Notes: generated by a model not told the origin, from the letters alone. A stretch of DNA of 64,000 nucleotides from Paraconiothyrium sp. Pb-2020 (GCA_022419385.1 JAJUBI010000005.1:2604001-2668000), one strand, 5' to 3'. Positions 48,719-59,923 are shown, counted from the stretch's first letter. Made by a program: numbers and translations.

Positions 48719-48790
48719 TACACGTTAGTCTAGAGGGGTAGCACCAAGCCTTTTGACGGCTTTGCAACCGTCGTATGAGAAAGCAAATTA
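48719..48790 (+). pseudogene. tRNA-Gln(UUG)-like 5' fragment
   Basis: TAGTCTAGAGG at 48726-48736 fits the pol III A-box. It is followed by GGTAGCACC and a perfect 5-bp anticodon-type stem, AAGCC (48746-48750) with GGCTT (48758-48762), around a 7-base loop TTTTGAC carrying UUG. The T-arm/B-box that should follow is missing or unrecognisable, and the ends do not pair into an acceptor stem. A degraded tRNA or the head of a tRNA-derived SINE is likely. Confidence 0.4.
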
Positions 48791-50158
48791 GAAATCTTAT
48801 GATCACACCAAGCTTCTTTACTAACATCTCTGTGAAAGCCAGACTTCACCTTCACAGTGGTATGACCGAGCATGCATATTAGTACAATCAACTGTGATGA
48901 TCATGCACACGAAAAAGTTAATCAGGTGGGCTAATGTGTAGGAAACGCCTCTCGTCCCGGTTCTTTTTGTACAAGTCCATTGGCGAGCGTGGAGGCATCT
49001 TTATCTAATCTTCGACGTGGTGCTATTTCTCTCAATACATTAGCGAAAAGATCAGATCCATGCATTGTACACTGAGACTCTCCTAGTAACTATTCCGCCA
49101 CGCTCAGTTGAACTTACTGTATGCCCGGAATCGTCGATCTATCTCTCGATCAGTTGCAAGCCCGCCTTGCTGAATCATCGGCTGATTGGGGATCCTATAT
49201 GGTCTGGAATTAGCACTTCGCGATTCCAGTCTCAAGGTCCATGACCCACAACAGTGCTAAACTGTTCCTGTAATTCAACGATCTCTTCTTGGAATGTGAG
49301 CAGGAGTCTAGCTGTCAAGGTGATGAAGCGACGCACGACAAAGAGACTCGCACCCGAGGCCACGATCGATGCGGAGTGGTATCCGGCACCCTTGCAATTC
49401 TTCTTGTAGTAGTCTTGTGGGAGCTATGGAAGCTTAGGGTTTTGTGGTACCACGTATGAATATAGACAGCGATAATTTGAAGACACTGCGCGTATGGTCA
49501 CTTTCGAGTGGGACGGGACGAGTATATTTATGTGCAAGGGTCTCTATCTGGGTGCCCAGCTCTTTGGCGTATCAACGAGTCATTGGCTATTCTGGGTTCA
49601 CTGCAGCAGCTGCCTAGATCGACATTGTCAAATGATGCTCCGCCTGAAGACTCTTGTACATTTTGTTCCTTAGGAGCACGTGCATACACCGCACAAGTCT
49701 ACCTCAGTTTGCCTAAAAAAACATGGGAAGCCTGAACTTGATCCATCACGGACCTCTCATGCAGACATCGCACATCACAGCCGCGCTGGGCTCAGGAGTG
49801 GGTATTTTTGAAGCTTTCTTTAGACTGATGCCAATAATCAGTCGAGGTAAGCCATTCACGCTATCTCGGTGACTCTTTCGATTTGTTCCAGGATCAAGGT
49901 TATGTCCCCACATAAGTGCATATATCTCTTGCCTATCTGCTTCGGGAGCTTCTACTTCATGTCAAGCATCTTCTCCCGGATATCATGGGCCACCTGTATG
50001 CTCTGAAGCAGCTTCAGCTGCATCCTGATTCCATCCGGGAGGAGGAAATGTCAGCCAGCGCTTCTTAGTAGAAGATGATCTCTAGTGAGTTTCCAAAAAA
50101 TGCAGTGTCCAATGATGGTTGAGGCATGATGTGAATTGCATAGCCTGAGCGCCTTGAA

Positions 50159-52066
50159 CTAATTCAGGCGCACACGTTTGCCGGCGTGGCCATCTTCATC
50201 CGCGTTGGTGACAGCCGTATCCGACCTCGATTCGTGCTCCTTCGTCTTGTTAACTTCGCCATTCTCCTTCTCTTTCTTGCCATCCATCAACGACCGCGGA
50301 TGTTTCACGTCGTGAGGAGCCTCGATCGAAAATGAGAAGACCTCGCGGCGCGATTTGTGACTGGCCACTGCCTTGACCTTGTCTTTCGGGTTTTCTCCGT
50401 TGTCATCGTCTTCGCCATCAGAGTCCGCAGCGACGTGTCTGCTGACCGCCTTCCTCATGCGCTGCTCGCGCTCTAGCGCCTTCTTGTCTGACAGCGAGAA
50501 GACGCTCTCTCGCTCACGCGGTTTTTTGTTGTCTCCTTCCTTCTCGGACGTCTTATCCTTGCTCTCCTCTTCTTCCTCACTCTCTTCACTGAAGTTCCAC
50601 ATCAGTTTCAGCTCGCCGCGGACGAGAGCCGTCAACCACAAGCTGCCCAACACGCCAGGAACGAGATACAGCAGTGCCGGTTGTGCATGGCCCCAGATAT
50701 GCATAACACCCAGAGTAGCAAACATGCCTAGGATATACCCAGTTAGACTCGCCTTGAAGTAGGTCTTCGGGAACGTAAAGGGCGGCTCGGGCTTGCTCGC
50801 GTCTGAAGCCCACAACGGCCGACCAAAGAAAGAGTGGCTCCAGAAGTGGTCACTCCACCTTCCAGCAAGTGAGAAGTATTTGGGTTTCTCTAACACCTCG
50901 CCTTTTCCCTCGGTGGCATGTGTGAGCTTTTGGCGGTGGAGATAGAAGATGAAGAGGTCGAAACGGAGAGCAAGGCCTATCATGATGCCGGGTAGTACGA
51001 CGTCGCCGAGGCCGAGCATTGCGTACTGAGGTTTATCGGACACCGAGTCGGCTGCGTCTGGCCTAGGGAAGACAAGCTTGATCGGAGCGTCGATGCTCTT
51101 GGCGACGGTGACCATCATGGGTCTGCAAACATTAGCAAAAGTCGGCCTTGTCCAAGGCGGGTACACTCACGTATAGAAGACGAAGTAGATGTCGTAGAAG
51201 AAGAGTGCGCTCAGGATCAGGCTCCCGGTCGCAAACGTTGTAGGAGACATAAGCTGCAGCGCAGCGTAGGAGAAGCCAAAGCCGATGAGGTTCGTCAAGT
51301 ACCAAGGCTTGTTCACGAAGTTGAAATAGACCCAGACAGCGACAGAGACGACCGCTCCAACAATGCCATGAGGCCCAAGCAGGAATTTGCCGGCGAAGAG
51401 GCGATGTATGTAGAGACGGAGTGTCCATTTGTTGCTAGGCATCGCTCGGTCTGACCAAAGAAGCCTCTTCGCGCCCTCTGAGAGCGGAATGTAGGACAAG
51501 AATCCCGGCAGAGGCGATGGTAAATGTTTCTTGTCCTTGACCTCGCCAGCGACTGGCACGGCTGCCTTCTGTTTCTGGTCCACATGGTATAGCGCACCAC
51601 TGCGAGCAAAACGGCGAGGATAGATGATGGAATGACCGATGTCAAGGGCGTCCGTTACGAGGCGCGAGACGGCGAAAACACCGAAGAGCGCGAAGTACCA
51701 ATTGAGGATGAGGTTCAGATAGTGCGGGTCTTTCAGCCATTTCAGCAAGAAGTAAAGCCCCGCAAGTGCACATCCCGCGAAAAGAGGCATCATAATGGCA
51801 TCTGTAGGCGCGAGGCCTTCCATCTTGTGCTCTTCCTCCTCTTCCTCCTCATCGTCTTCATCGACGTCTTGATCCTCTGTTTTGCTCTTGCGCTTCGTGG
51901 GTTTCGCGGCGGACGACGGTCGTGTGAGCGAGGCATGCGCGCCTGCGTATATGGGAAACAGCGCCGATGCGATCAGGTGCGCATATGTCGGCATCATAGG
52001 CTGGACTTGTGTGAACGCGTAGGCAAGTTGCCCAAGCGCACGCGCCCACAAGCTGGGCTCCTCCAT
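50159..52066 (-). CDS. Signal peptide peptidase (intramembrane aspartyl protease)
   Basis: SPP cleaves signal-peptide remnants and some tail-anchored proteins within the ER membrane. Two exons (52066 to about 51170 and about 51127-50159; FVFYT/PMMV) give about 619 residues. The catalytic pair is intact: FFYDIYFVF (YD) at the end of exon 1 and MLGLGDVVLPG (GLGD) in exon 2, with the PAL motif in AQPALLYLVPG. An acidic insertion (QDVDEDDEEEEEEE) lies between the first two helices. A long Glu/Lys-rich cytosolic tail follows the last helix (ESEEEEESKDKTSEK..., ending GHAGKRVRLN), much longer than in animal SPP, which ends with a KKXX-type signal. High confidence. Confidence 0.93.
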
Positions 52067-52840
52067 GGTGGGGTGATGGCGAGCTCCTGTGGTGCTTAAG
52101 ATGGCTGCTTGTCAATCAATAGGCTATTGATATACGACAGATGGAATTCTTATGCTCGCTGCGCCAGGTAGGTAGCATTTGAACGAAAGGTTAAGGTTAT
52201 GGTGGGTGAAGAGTGAAATGTTGCGACTGTGGACTTCTGGAAGCAAACAACCTAGGCTGACGCAACTAGTGGACCGCACCTATGGGAATCTTCCCGCGCC
52301 CTCCAAATATGCAGGGAACGCTGATCTTCTCCCGTACACCTTAACCCAATACCCGGGAACGAGAGCCGTTACAAGCTCAAAACTTGAGTTCAAACAATGG
52401 AATGGTTTTCTAATATATGCAACATTTCTGATTGGTTTGGCATGGATCTAGTCCTTGTCTGTCTCTCAATTATACATAGTCCAATTATCTGTACCTCATT
52501 CTACCCATCCATCTGCTAACCGACCAAAAAGAAAAGCTATAAGACCGCTTCGTATGCGTCATGAAAGTCGTGTTCGGGATATCTGGAAAATAGATGCAAG
52601 CGAGGAAAAGGCGCCGAAGCGAATCGGGAGGCCCATGGGAACGGGGCAGTCTAGGTGTATAATAGAAGATTACAAAACAGTATGTGTGGGTAAAAGACAA
52701 GGGCAGAACGCTGAGATGAAAGACATGTTGCCGAAATGGAGCAGGCCCGCTGTCCGCTTTCGATGTCGAGATGTCGCTGCAAGGAAAGTAAACGGGCTGT
52801 TGGTAGTATACAGATGAAAGTGCGGTGTTGCCGTAAGCAT
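52067..52840. other. Promoter of the SPP gene and 3' region of the next gene
   Basis: About 770 bases without a recognised coding frame or RNA. Confidence 0.5.
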
Positions 52841-54103
52841 TCAACACTGTGTTTGGTAGGGTCTTATGTTTTCTTTGGGCGTGGCAAAGTCTCGGACCAT
52901 GTCGAAAGACATGCCGTCGACAAGGACGCTCCGCTGGGATTGGACCAGAATGTCGTGCACATTGGCCAGGTCAGCGCCTTCGAATGGCGATATTGCCGGT
53001 ATGACTTTGTTAAGTGGAGGGGTCACCGCGGCTATGATGCGATTCTTCAGATCCGGTACCTGGGAGAGAGGCGTCTTGTGTTCGAAGTAGGATCCGGTTG
53101 AGATGGAAGATAAGGAAGGAGCTGATGATGATGAAAGGAGGGATAGTCTCGATAGGTCTGATGACGGATAGTCCTCGTCTCGTGTCGAAGAGGGCTCGAC
53201 GCGAGTTTCTGAAGGTGCGAGAATAGCTGGGAACGAGAAGGCCTTCCCAATATCTGGCTTATCTTCTTCATCATCGCCCGTTGGTGTGGATGAGAAAAGG
53301 AACGTTGAATCGTCCGTTTGCTCATAGTAGCGCAATACCGACGGTGTGTAGGAAGCTTTCGGAGCTTCCTGAATGTCTTCGGTATCAGGCACTGGTGGTG
53401 CCTCGTCATCGGCCTCATCATCTGTCGAGCTCCAGGCGGAGAAGGCACTCCTTGCAGGTGGACGTATACTAGGTATTTCAATGAGACTAGGCGCGCCTAC
53501 ATGACGTTTCATCGACACTGGCTTAGCAGGTGACAGAGCAGGGCTTCTCAAGGAAGGGCTCCTCGCAAAAGATAAATCGGGGCATGACTTCGGTGAGATG
53601 GAAGTTTCGCCAGGTGTATATGTTGGTATTGAGTTCAGCTGAGACTTGATGAATTTGGCCAATTGAGCAGAATAGTCTCCTATAGGGCCGATAGTCAAGG
53701 TGGGGTTGCTGTATGATTCTTGCAGACGGGGTTGGTTGGGTGCAACAATCGTAGACGTACTCCGGTCCGTAGCATCAGATGGTATCCGAGCGTGCCTAGC
53801 GGGCTTGGATCCAGGTGGCGATACGTCCTGGTCAGTAGCTTCTGAGGCTACCGAGTGTTGTACGAGGTGACCGATATGGTCTTTCGGGTTGAAGGTTTGG
53901 ATGTACTCTCGCCTTGAACGCCCGCGTTGCCGGTCAGCCAGACGACTGCGTAGTGCGGCTCTTCCCTCTGCTAGGATGAGTTCGGCTTCGGGGGTGGAGC
54001 ATCCCAATGCATCCGAGATTGGGAACGAGTTGCTCCTTTTTCTTTGAGTCCTAGGGCGAGGGCTTCGGGCGCGAGAAGAGGGTGACGAGTGTCGCTTGTC
54101 CAT
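52841..54103 (-). CDS. Ser/Pro-rich hypothetical protein
   Basis: Single exon, 420 codons, starting MDKRHSSPSSRARSPRPRTQ. It is basic and Ser/Arg-rich at the N-terminus. It has a helical patch at residues about 30-60 (STPEAELILAEGRAALRSRL), a possibly ordered short stretch (IGPIGDYSAQLAKFIKSQLN) near residue 145, many Ser-Pro sites, an acidic patch (STDDEADDEAPPVPDTED), and a C-terminal block of about 60 residues (PDLKNRIIAAVTPPLNKVIP... FDMVRDFATPKENIRPYQTQC) that looks like the best conserved part. No family recognised. The many SP/TP sites suggest a phosphorylated protein. Confidence 0.7.
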   Translation of the reverse strand: MDKRHSSPSSRARSPRPRTQRKRSNSFPISDALGCSTPEAELILAEGRAALRSRLADRQRGRSRREYIQTFNPKDHIGHLVQHSVASEATDQDVSPPGSKPARHARIPSDATDRSTSTIVAPNQPRLQESYSNPTLTIGPIGDYSAQLAKFIKSQLNSIPTYTPGETSISPKSCPDLSFARSPSLRSPALSPAKPVSMKRHVGAPSLIEIPSIRPPARSAFSAWSSTDDEADDEAPPVPDTEDIQEAPKASYTPSVLRYYEQTDDSTFLFSSTPTGDDEEDKPDIGKAFSFPAILAPSETRVEPSSTRDEDYPSSDLSRLSLLSSSSAPSLSSISTGSYFEHKTPLSQVPDLKNRIIAAVTPPLNKVIPAISPFEGADLANVHDILVQSQRSVLVDGMSFDMVRDFATPKENIRPYQTQC

Positions 54104-55953
54104 TGTATGTCCAGTTCCGGAAGTGGCGGGTTCAAAGAGTATATAGCATGGCCGCGGGGCAGCAGGACAGTCGGGGTTTCCAAGTTGGCCTGAGGGATGT
54201 GAAAGAACGGACAGATCTAATTGCGATCAACAACCGGCCCTCCGCCTTGTTACACGGGACTGAAAGGAATGGAAACAGAGAAACGGTGGTGGCAGAACAA
54301 GAGAAGGAAGCCAGCCCAAGGGCGTTGAAAAGAAAAAACGGTCGGTCCAAACGGATCTCCCAAGGTGGGTCATTACGCCGGGCTGGGATCTAAAATAGCA
54401 TGGTGGTTTGCAAGGCGGGCAGCTAAACAGGAGCACATGACGTGAACAAGACTACCAACCCAAGACTCGGTGGTGCCTTGGACGAGGGCACGATCAGGGG
54501 TGCATGAGCTCGGCTCGACCAGTTCGCGACCCCGGCTCGCGAGCGCCAGGATAGCGTGGTCCCACAGGCAGCCAATGGCGGCGGGCAGCGGCTGTGAGCC
54601 GGCTTCGCAGCGTTGCTCTTGTAAACGCCGTGGCGGGCGTGTTTTGCGTGACGCTCCGCTGGTGCCACGGCCATCGACCGATGTCGAGCGCTGGCACGCC
54701 GTGGACGCTTCAGAGCAGTGGAACCGCAGCAGTGGGTGGAGGGGCAGTAGCGGAGTGTATCAGCACGCGAGCGCAGAGGGCTGAGATGGGGGAGATCGCC
54801 ACAAGATCATCGATAGCCTTGCTGTGTGCGAGCGTCCGTGTTTCTCCATGGCTGATCGGCCCTGTCACCACGTCCGTCATGACGAGAGAGCCTGCACGCA
54901 GGCCTGCCCTGAGTGGGCGAGTGTCGCCAGCCTAAGATTTCAGTGCCCAAGCGATCAACGACTGCGCGTCGTCGTCGGCGTCCCTGGATCCCGCGGAACA
55001 AAGACACTCTCCACAGGCCAAGGGCGGGCATGTCAATGTCAGAATCGCCTCACCGCGCAGATGCGGCGAGCCTCGACACCACGCTGCGAGACGGCGGCTG
55101 TCCGGATCAGCTCAACGCTCCGACGGGCAGGAAACGAGAGCGGGCCGGTGCAGCTGGACAGGAGGCGTTTGGCGCTGGCTTCGAGGCGGCGGGCGTTGGC
55201 TGTGCTTGGCCACGTCGGCCCAACTCACGGCTTCGATTGCTGGTGCACGTGCGGACGAGGAGGAGGGTCCCAGTTCACCACCACAGCCGGCGTGGCGTGG
55301 CCGACGAGGACCAGGACGAGGACGAGGGCGAGGACGGGTTTGTGGCAGTGTGCCGGGGACCCGCTCGCTAGCGCTGCCCTCGGCGCCTTTCTGCTGCTGG
55401 AAATCAGGAACGCTCGCGCACGATGATGCGTTGCTGGATCCGGCATCGTCGACAATACCTGCTTATTAGGCTCCCTGCCGCGGCCGTCGTGATTCTCGCG
55501 AAGGACCAGAGCCCCTTTCGCGTTCGGGCTCCAGGGCTCCTCCAGGTCGCGGCGAAGAGTCATAGTCGCGCACTGGCGCTCAGCGGATGGTATGCGAATG
55601 CGAAAGGACAGAGACTATCGTCGTCCAGCAAGCAACACCGCGTCGACTCACACCCGTTGGTCGTGTGTACATGTTGCCCGATTGGGACATGGCGCCTTCC
55701 TCGTCGAGCTGCCGTCGTGGTCGCACTTTCCTACACTCAGCATGCCGCTCACCTCGTGCAATGTCGACGCGCTTTCGGCATCCACTTCCGCGCTTCTCGC
55801 TCCATGTCCACCTGCACTCTATCTGCCAGTCTTCCCTCCTTCATCCGCTACCAATCGCATCTCCTCCACTCACCCCGATGTAAATATCCGCCTGAGTATT
55901 GATCCCGCACTCTCTTTGGAACGCCCTCAGTCTCATGCCCTGCTCGGCATTTC
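54104..55953. other. GC-rich interval without recognised gene
   Basis: About 1.85 kb upstream of both flanking genes. Long frames exist on both strands (for example 54824-55426 plus, 200 codons), but they are Arg/Ala/Gly-rich, overlap each other and match nothing. It contains the GACGAG microsatellite at 55302-55337. A bidirectional promoter region is the simplest reading. Confidence 0.45.
55302..55337. repeat. GACGAG-type hexanucleotide microsatellite
   Basis: Imperfect tandem of GACGAG units (GACGAGGACCAGGACGAG, then GACGAGGGCGAG). Confidence 0.7.
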
Positions 55954-57270
55954 ATGACGACCCACCGCACCTATGTCGCTATCCACGTCTTTCTGACCGT
56001 AATGGCGACGGCTTTCATGGGAGCCCGTTTCGTGGCAAAGTATCTTACGACGAACAAAGTCAACCTGACCAATGATGATGCGTTGCTGTTGGCCGCACTG
56101 GTAAGATAGCTGCGAAATCACCTTTTGTCCGGATCCTTTGGGCGATTGACATTCCCTAGTTGCTCATGTATTCACTCTTCGCTGGAGCAGTCCTCGGTAT
56201 GCTCATCCTGGCACTGCTTTGGTCCAAGTATTCCCCTAATGCACCCTCGAAGCCATCACGCTTGGTAGTGCGGGCGAGCATGCTTATGCCTTGACGAAGA
56301 CGCAGTTAGAGGCCACGGCCATGGTCTGTGCTCTTACGAATTGTCAAGACAAGAACTGACCTTGCTAGATTTATTGGATATGCCAATTTCCGTATGCCAT
56401 TGCCTTGACCTTGGTCAGATGGGCGCTCGTGGTTTTCTTCGTCCGGACCTTCTTCACTCGAGTCAGACTTCCTCGCCTGCGGCTGACAGGTACAGACACC
56501 AAGCTAGGCATCTTCCGCTGCTTCATCGTGTTTCCCATTGCCGCTGTCAGAGTAAGCTAATGTCATTAGCATTCTGTTGCCTTGGCCTCAGCGTGGCTTA
56601 GTTGGTCGCTATCATCCTCGTCTACCTCTTACGCTGTCGACCACTTCGGTATAACTGGACATATCCGCTCCAAGATCCGCACCACTGCTACCCAAAGAAA
56701 ATAAAGCCCTTTGAGATCGTCAAAATCGTCTGGGGCATGATCGTGGATGCCGTCATATGGTCTCTCCCGCACTTTGTTGTTTGGCAGCTTCAGCTTCGGC
56801 GCGCTCACAAAGTTGCCATCTCATTTGTTTTTGGCCTGGGTCTACTGTACGAGAAACAAATGCCCACCCATCATCAATCCTGGCATGACTGACATGCTCT
56901 CAGCAACATCCTCGTTGCAGTTTTCCGTCTCATCTCGATTATCCGAGTCGACTTTCGTGGAGATATGACTGATGACCTTGCCGCAGCCATGATTTGTAGT
57001 TACGCGCAGCTAAGCACTGCAATCATCCTAGCCTGCTGTCCGCTACTGCGTCCGGTATTCGAGAAGATGATTCCAAGACGGCTTACACGCATTCGTCGCG
57101 CCACGTCTTTGCCCAACCGTCGCACATCTCCAATGATTCAAAAGACGACTAGAATTCATGTCAACACCGATTCTAGCGAGCCACGCAGCCAGCCTCTAGG
57201 GTTTTTCCAGGATCCTTCGATCGGGGCGCCTGGCGGACCTAGATTTGAAGTCCTCGGTAGACTTGCTTGA
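55954..57270 (+). CDS. Rhodopsin-domain (Pth11-like) integral membrane protein
   Basis: Seven-helix fungal membrane protein of the rhodopsin-domain family, related to Pth11-type receptors. It starts MTTHRTYVAIHVFLTVMATA at 55954. Several short introns are needed: after ALLLAAL at GTAAGATAG; around 56200-56370; after FPIAAVR at GTAAGCTAATG (to GGCTTAG); and near 56890 (FGLGLL to NILVAVFRLISII). Between them the frames read YAIALTLVRWALVVFFVRTFF, RCFIVFPIAAV, LVAIILVYLLRCRPLRYNW, GMIVDAVIWSLPHFVVWQLQLRR and LAAAMICSYAQLSTAIILAC. The conserved CRP near the LRYNW sequence and the LPxxxVWxLQLRR loop are family features. No CFEM domain precedes it. The C-terminal tail (about 90 residues) is Ser/Arg-rich and would be cytosolic. 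The exon structure between 56160 and 56375 is uncertain. Confidence 0.75.
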
Positions 57271-57509
57271 TCGCGGCAGTGCCATCACCACGTCAACATG
57301 CCAACCTCAACCTGGGTCTAGATTTTCAGTTCCAGATTGAGGCTCTTTCATATTGCGTACACTTGCTTTTGGATCTCAAACCTGTTCTCCTACGGTGTTC
57401 ACGCCTGGTCATAGTGGGCTCCTGTTGATTGCCTTATACCTTACAAATGAATTCGCAGCTACCCTGTTCAAGCCAACCCATGGCCTTCGCATGTTCTCTT
57501 ATGCTTGTC
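57271..57509. other. Convergent 3' spacer
   Basis: Spacer between the stop of the rhodopsin-domain gene and the stop of the RCC1-like gene. Confidence 0.5.
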
Positions 57510-59026
57510 TCAATGTTCATGCCCATCTGTTTTCTCAGCCTCTACTACCACAAAGCTTGACATCCCCGCGCAGATCATTTGTTTGATCCGCTTACCCTCC
57601 AGCGCCTTCACCGGCACGAACATCTCGACAAACTCGCTCCCACCTATAGCCGCTCCCAACCCCAACGCACCATACTGATTATCCCCCGCACTCCACACCT
57701 CCCGCTTTTCCTCACTCTCTACAGCAACAAGCACATACGCAGCCCCAACCGCAACATCGACAACCTTTACGCCTTCTCCGACATCCACAGTCCGCACATA
57801 CTTATCGTCGTCCTCGTCTTCCTTCGCCAAACAGCGCAACTCCCCCGGCGAACCCGCTGCCGCCTGGCCCCATAAATACAACTCTCCGTCGCCAGCGAGC
57901 GCAGCAGTGTAGAGGCCCCCTGCAGCGACCTTCATGATGGCGGTTTCTTCAAGGAAGGGGACGGGCTGCGCTGTGCTGATACTGTGACCGGAATCGCGGC
58001 CCGCGGCGCGGGTGAAGCGGTGGTCTGTGGCGAGAGTGCGGACTTGACCTTTTGGAGAGAGTGTGGTCAAGGTTGCCGTGTTGGTCGTGCTGTGTGTTGT
58101 GGTGAAAGTGGTGCATGTTGTCTCATCGGGGAGGTTGTCCTTGCCTTGCGAGGGAGCTCCGAGAAAATCTTGAAGGTGCTGGAGGGAAGGTAATTTGACA
58201 ATCGTGCTTGACTTTGTATCCGTTCCTTGTGGTTCCAAGTGAGCGTATATGGCGTCGCTGGCTGTGAAATGAATGTCGCGGATTGTCCATGGTGTCGAAA
58301 CAAAGGATGTCGTCGACGTGGGATCTGCGCCTTGCGTGACTTCCTCGGGCGGATTGAAGATGGTGATGGACGACGAGACAGGGCTGATGAAGCCTAGTAC
58401 GCCGGAGGTATCGCGTCGACCGAAGAAGATGGGGTCCTGGGCGAGAGAGGTGATAAGGGAGGTTATTGTGGACATTTGAGCCGGAAGGAGGGATGTACCG
58501 TAGTAGTAATAAGCAGAGTCGACTTTCACTGTAGGATAGGTCAGTGGCTCTGTTTGGTGCAGCCTGATGCGTCGTGCAATCGGAAAATATTTTGAGTTGT
58601 AGTGCTACTGCAGTTCACGTAAAGCCTTGCGTCACATCAGTACATCCGCAGTAGTGTTGAAAACCATGAAAATATCGACTACAGATGCAACGGTCTTCTT
58701 AAGCTGAATTCCTAAACATTCTCTATGATTCCCATGTATGTGCTCACTATTGTTGACGACGAGCAGCGATTCAAGTCATAAAAAAAGCATGCGGATCGCG
58801 CAACGATAACATGATGGTGTAAGAGAGATATATGTAGGAACGTACATATTAGATCACACCATGAAGCCCATACTATCTCGATGCTATCCGCACGCAAGGT
58901 GCATGTTGGCGTGGAAAGGGTCTTGACCTTAAGATACTCATGTCGCTGATTGGCGTCGGTGCGCAGCGAGTTGGGAAACTGGTTGTTGTAACCGTAGCCG
59001 AATACGTAAAGCTCCATGAGTCCCAT
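57510..59026 (-). CDS. RCC1-like beta-propeller protein
   Basis: Two exons. The first (59026 to about 58850) starts MGLMELYVFGYGYNNQFPNS, a typical first RCC1 strand (LYVFGxGxxxQ). The second (from about 58527) starts after CTATCCTACAG and reads VDSAYYYYGTSLLPAQ. Later repeats are AAGGLYTAALAGDGELYLWGQAA, VKVVDVAVGAAYVLVAVES and EVWSAGDNQYGALGLGA, ending ICAGMSSFVVVEAE. The intron of about 320 bases is long for this window. Total about 395 residues, enough for one seven-bladed propeller with weak blades. RCC1 proteins range from Ran exchange factors to ubiquitin ligase subunits. The RCC1/Prp20 catalytic pattern is not recognisable, so a specific role cannot be given. Confidence 0.75.
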
Positions 59027-59420
59027 GGCAGGGAAGATTGCGGTCGTTGGAGGTTTCGACCCGTTTGGGATTGGGCCGAAATCTTGGTCACTGTGGGGCG
59101 CGCCCCTTCGCGATCCGCGTTGCAACCTCACCGTCGCTCTTACACAGATCGTCCACGGTTTCGGGCCGATGTAAATCCTTCAATATATTGATGAGTGAGC
59201 ATCCCATTTGTACCTTCTATCTGCATCGCTGCCCACGGCATTTCCCGCTGCAGAACCCTAACTCATCGCATGAACTATGACATCACACCGTAGAAGGGCC
59301 TTTTCGAAACCTCGGGATTGAATAATTGCAAGGCCTTTCCAACAGTGACTCTGACCGCCTTCAGGAGGTTGATGCACTGATCGGAGTTTCACCCTAAGCT
59401 GGGCCTCGAGATCAATGCGT
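59027..59420. other. Spacer
   Basis: Upstream region of the RCC1-like gene and 3' region of the next minus-strand gene. No recognised element. Confidence 0.5.
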
Positions 59421-59923
59421 TCAATGCCACACCATGCCCAGCCGCTGAAAGGAGAACAGCGAACCCTTGGGCACGTACCCTGCGTATCGTGCCTGCCATG
59501 CTGCCGCAAAAGAGCCTAGCGCCCGTGAGCTTGCATCCTTACACCGACACTGATGTCTGTGCAAACGTACCTTCAACAGGTCCGAGCTCGGCGAAACCGA
59601 GGACTTCAAGCACCCACGGCGCGACGATGCCGAGAACGCCTAGAGCAATCACGGTCACGAACACCGGGTGCTCCGTGACGAACCCCTCCACCGAAACTGC
59701 AGCGTCACAGGCCTTGCTGTATGCTTCTTTGAGCGGGCCTTGAAGCTTCTCGGCCTCACGGAGGGCTTGGTCTAGCTTCAATGCTTGGACGAATTGTTCG
59801 GCAACTTACTCGGCCGTGCGAGGCTGACGCGGGCTTGCCAGCGTGTGTTTCTGGTCGTAAACGGTCGCTCTGCGGAAGACCGCCTTTTAGGCAACAGACG
59901 ATTGCCTCGTAGATGGCAGACAT
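59421..59923 (-). CDS. IFI6/IFI27-like small membrane protein
   Basis: Three exons. Exon 1 starts MSAIYEAIVCCLKGGLPQSD at 59923. An intron of about 40 bases (GTAAGTTGCC...GCATTGAAG) leads to LDQALREAEKLQGPLKEAYS and then HPVFVTVIALGVLGIVAPWV. A second intron (GTACGTTTGC...GGGCGCTAG) leads to SFAAAWQARYAGYVPKGSLF, ending QRLGMVWH. The total is about 125 residues. The segment LEVLGFAELGPVEG/SFAAAWQARY with VPKGSLFSFQRLGM follows the interferon-inducible 6-16/ISG12 pattern (GF-x5-GP-x2-GS, then GSLF-x3-Q-x-LGM), a family of small hydrophobic mitochondrial or ER proteins. The amphipathic helix before it is not part of the animal domain. The role in fungi is unknown. Confidence 0.7.

Larger units (their letters stand above)
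45596..50158. other. 4.5 kb AT-rich, gene-free island
   Basis: No frame above about 86 codons and none resembling a protein. The sequence is visibly poorer in G+C than the flanks: I count 43 G+C in 120 bases at 46021-46140. It holds a foldback element (45935-46250), a recurring GTAGTTAGYY motif (46128, 46562 and 48180), a pair of diverged direct repeats (47897-47921 and 49092-49116), a small tandem repeat and a tRNA-Gln-like fragment. This is the kind of region formed by old transposon copies damaged by C-to-T mutation. Confidence 0.75.

Noticed and set aside
54470..55902. Several 100-200 codon frames on both strands
   Set aside because: Arg/Ala/Gly-rich, overlapping each other in GC-rich DNA, no family resemblance, no consistent splice pattern.
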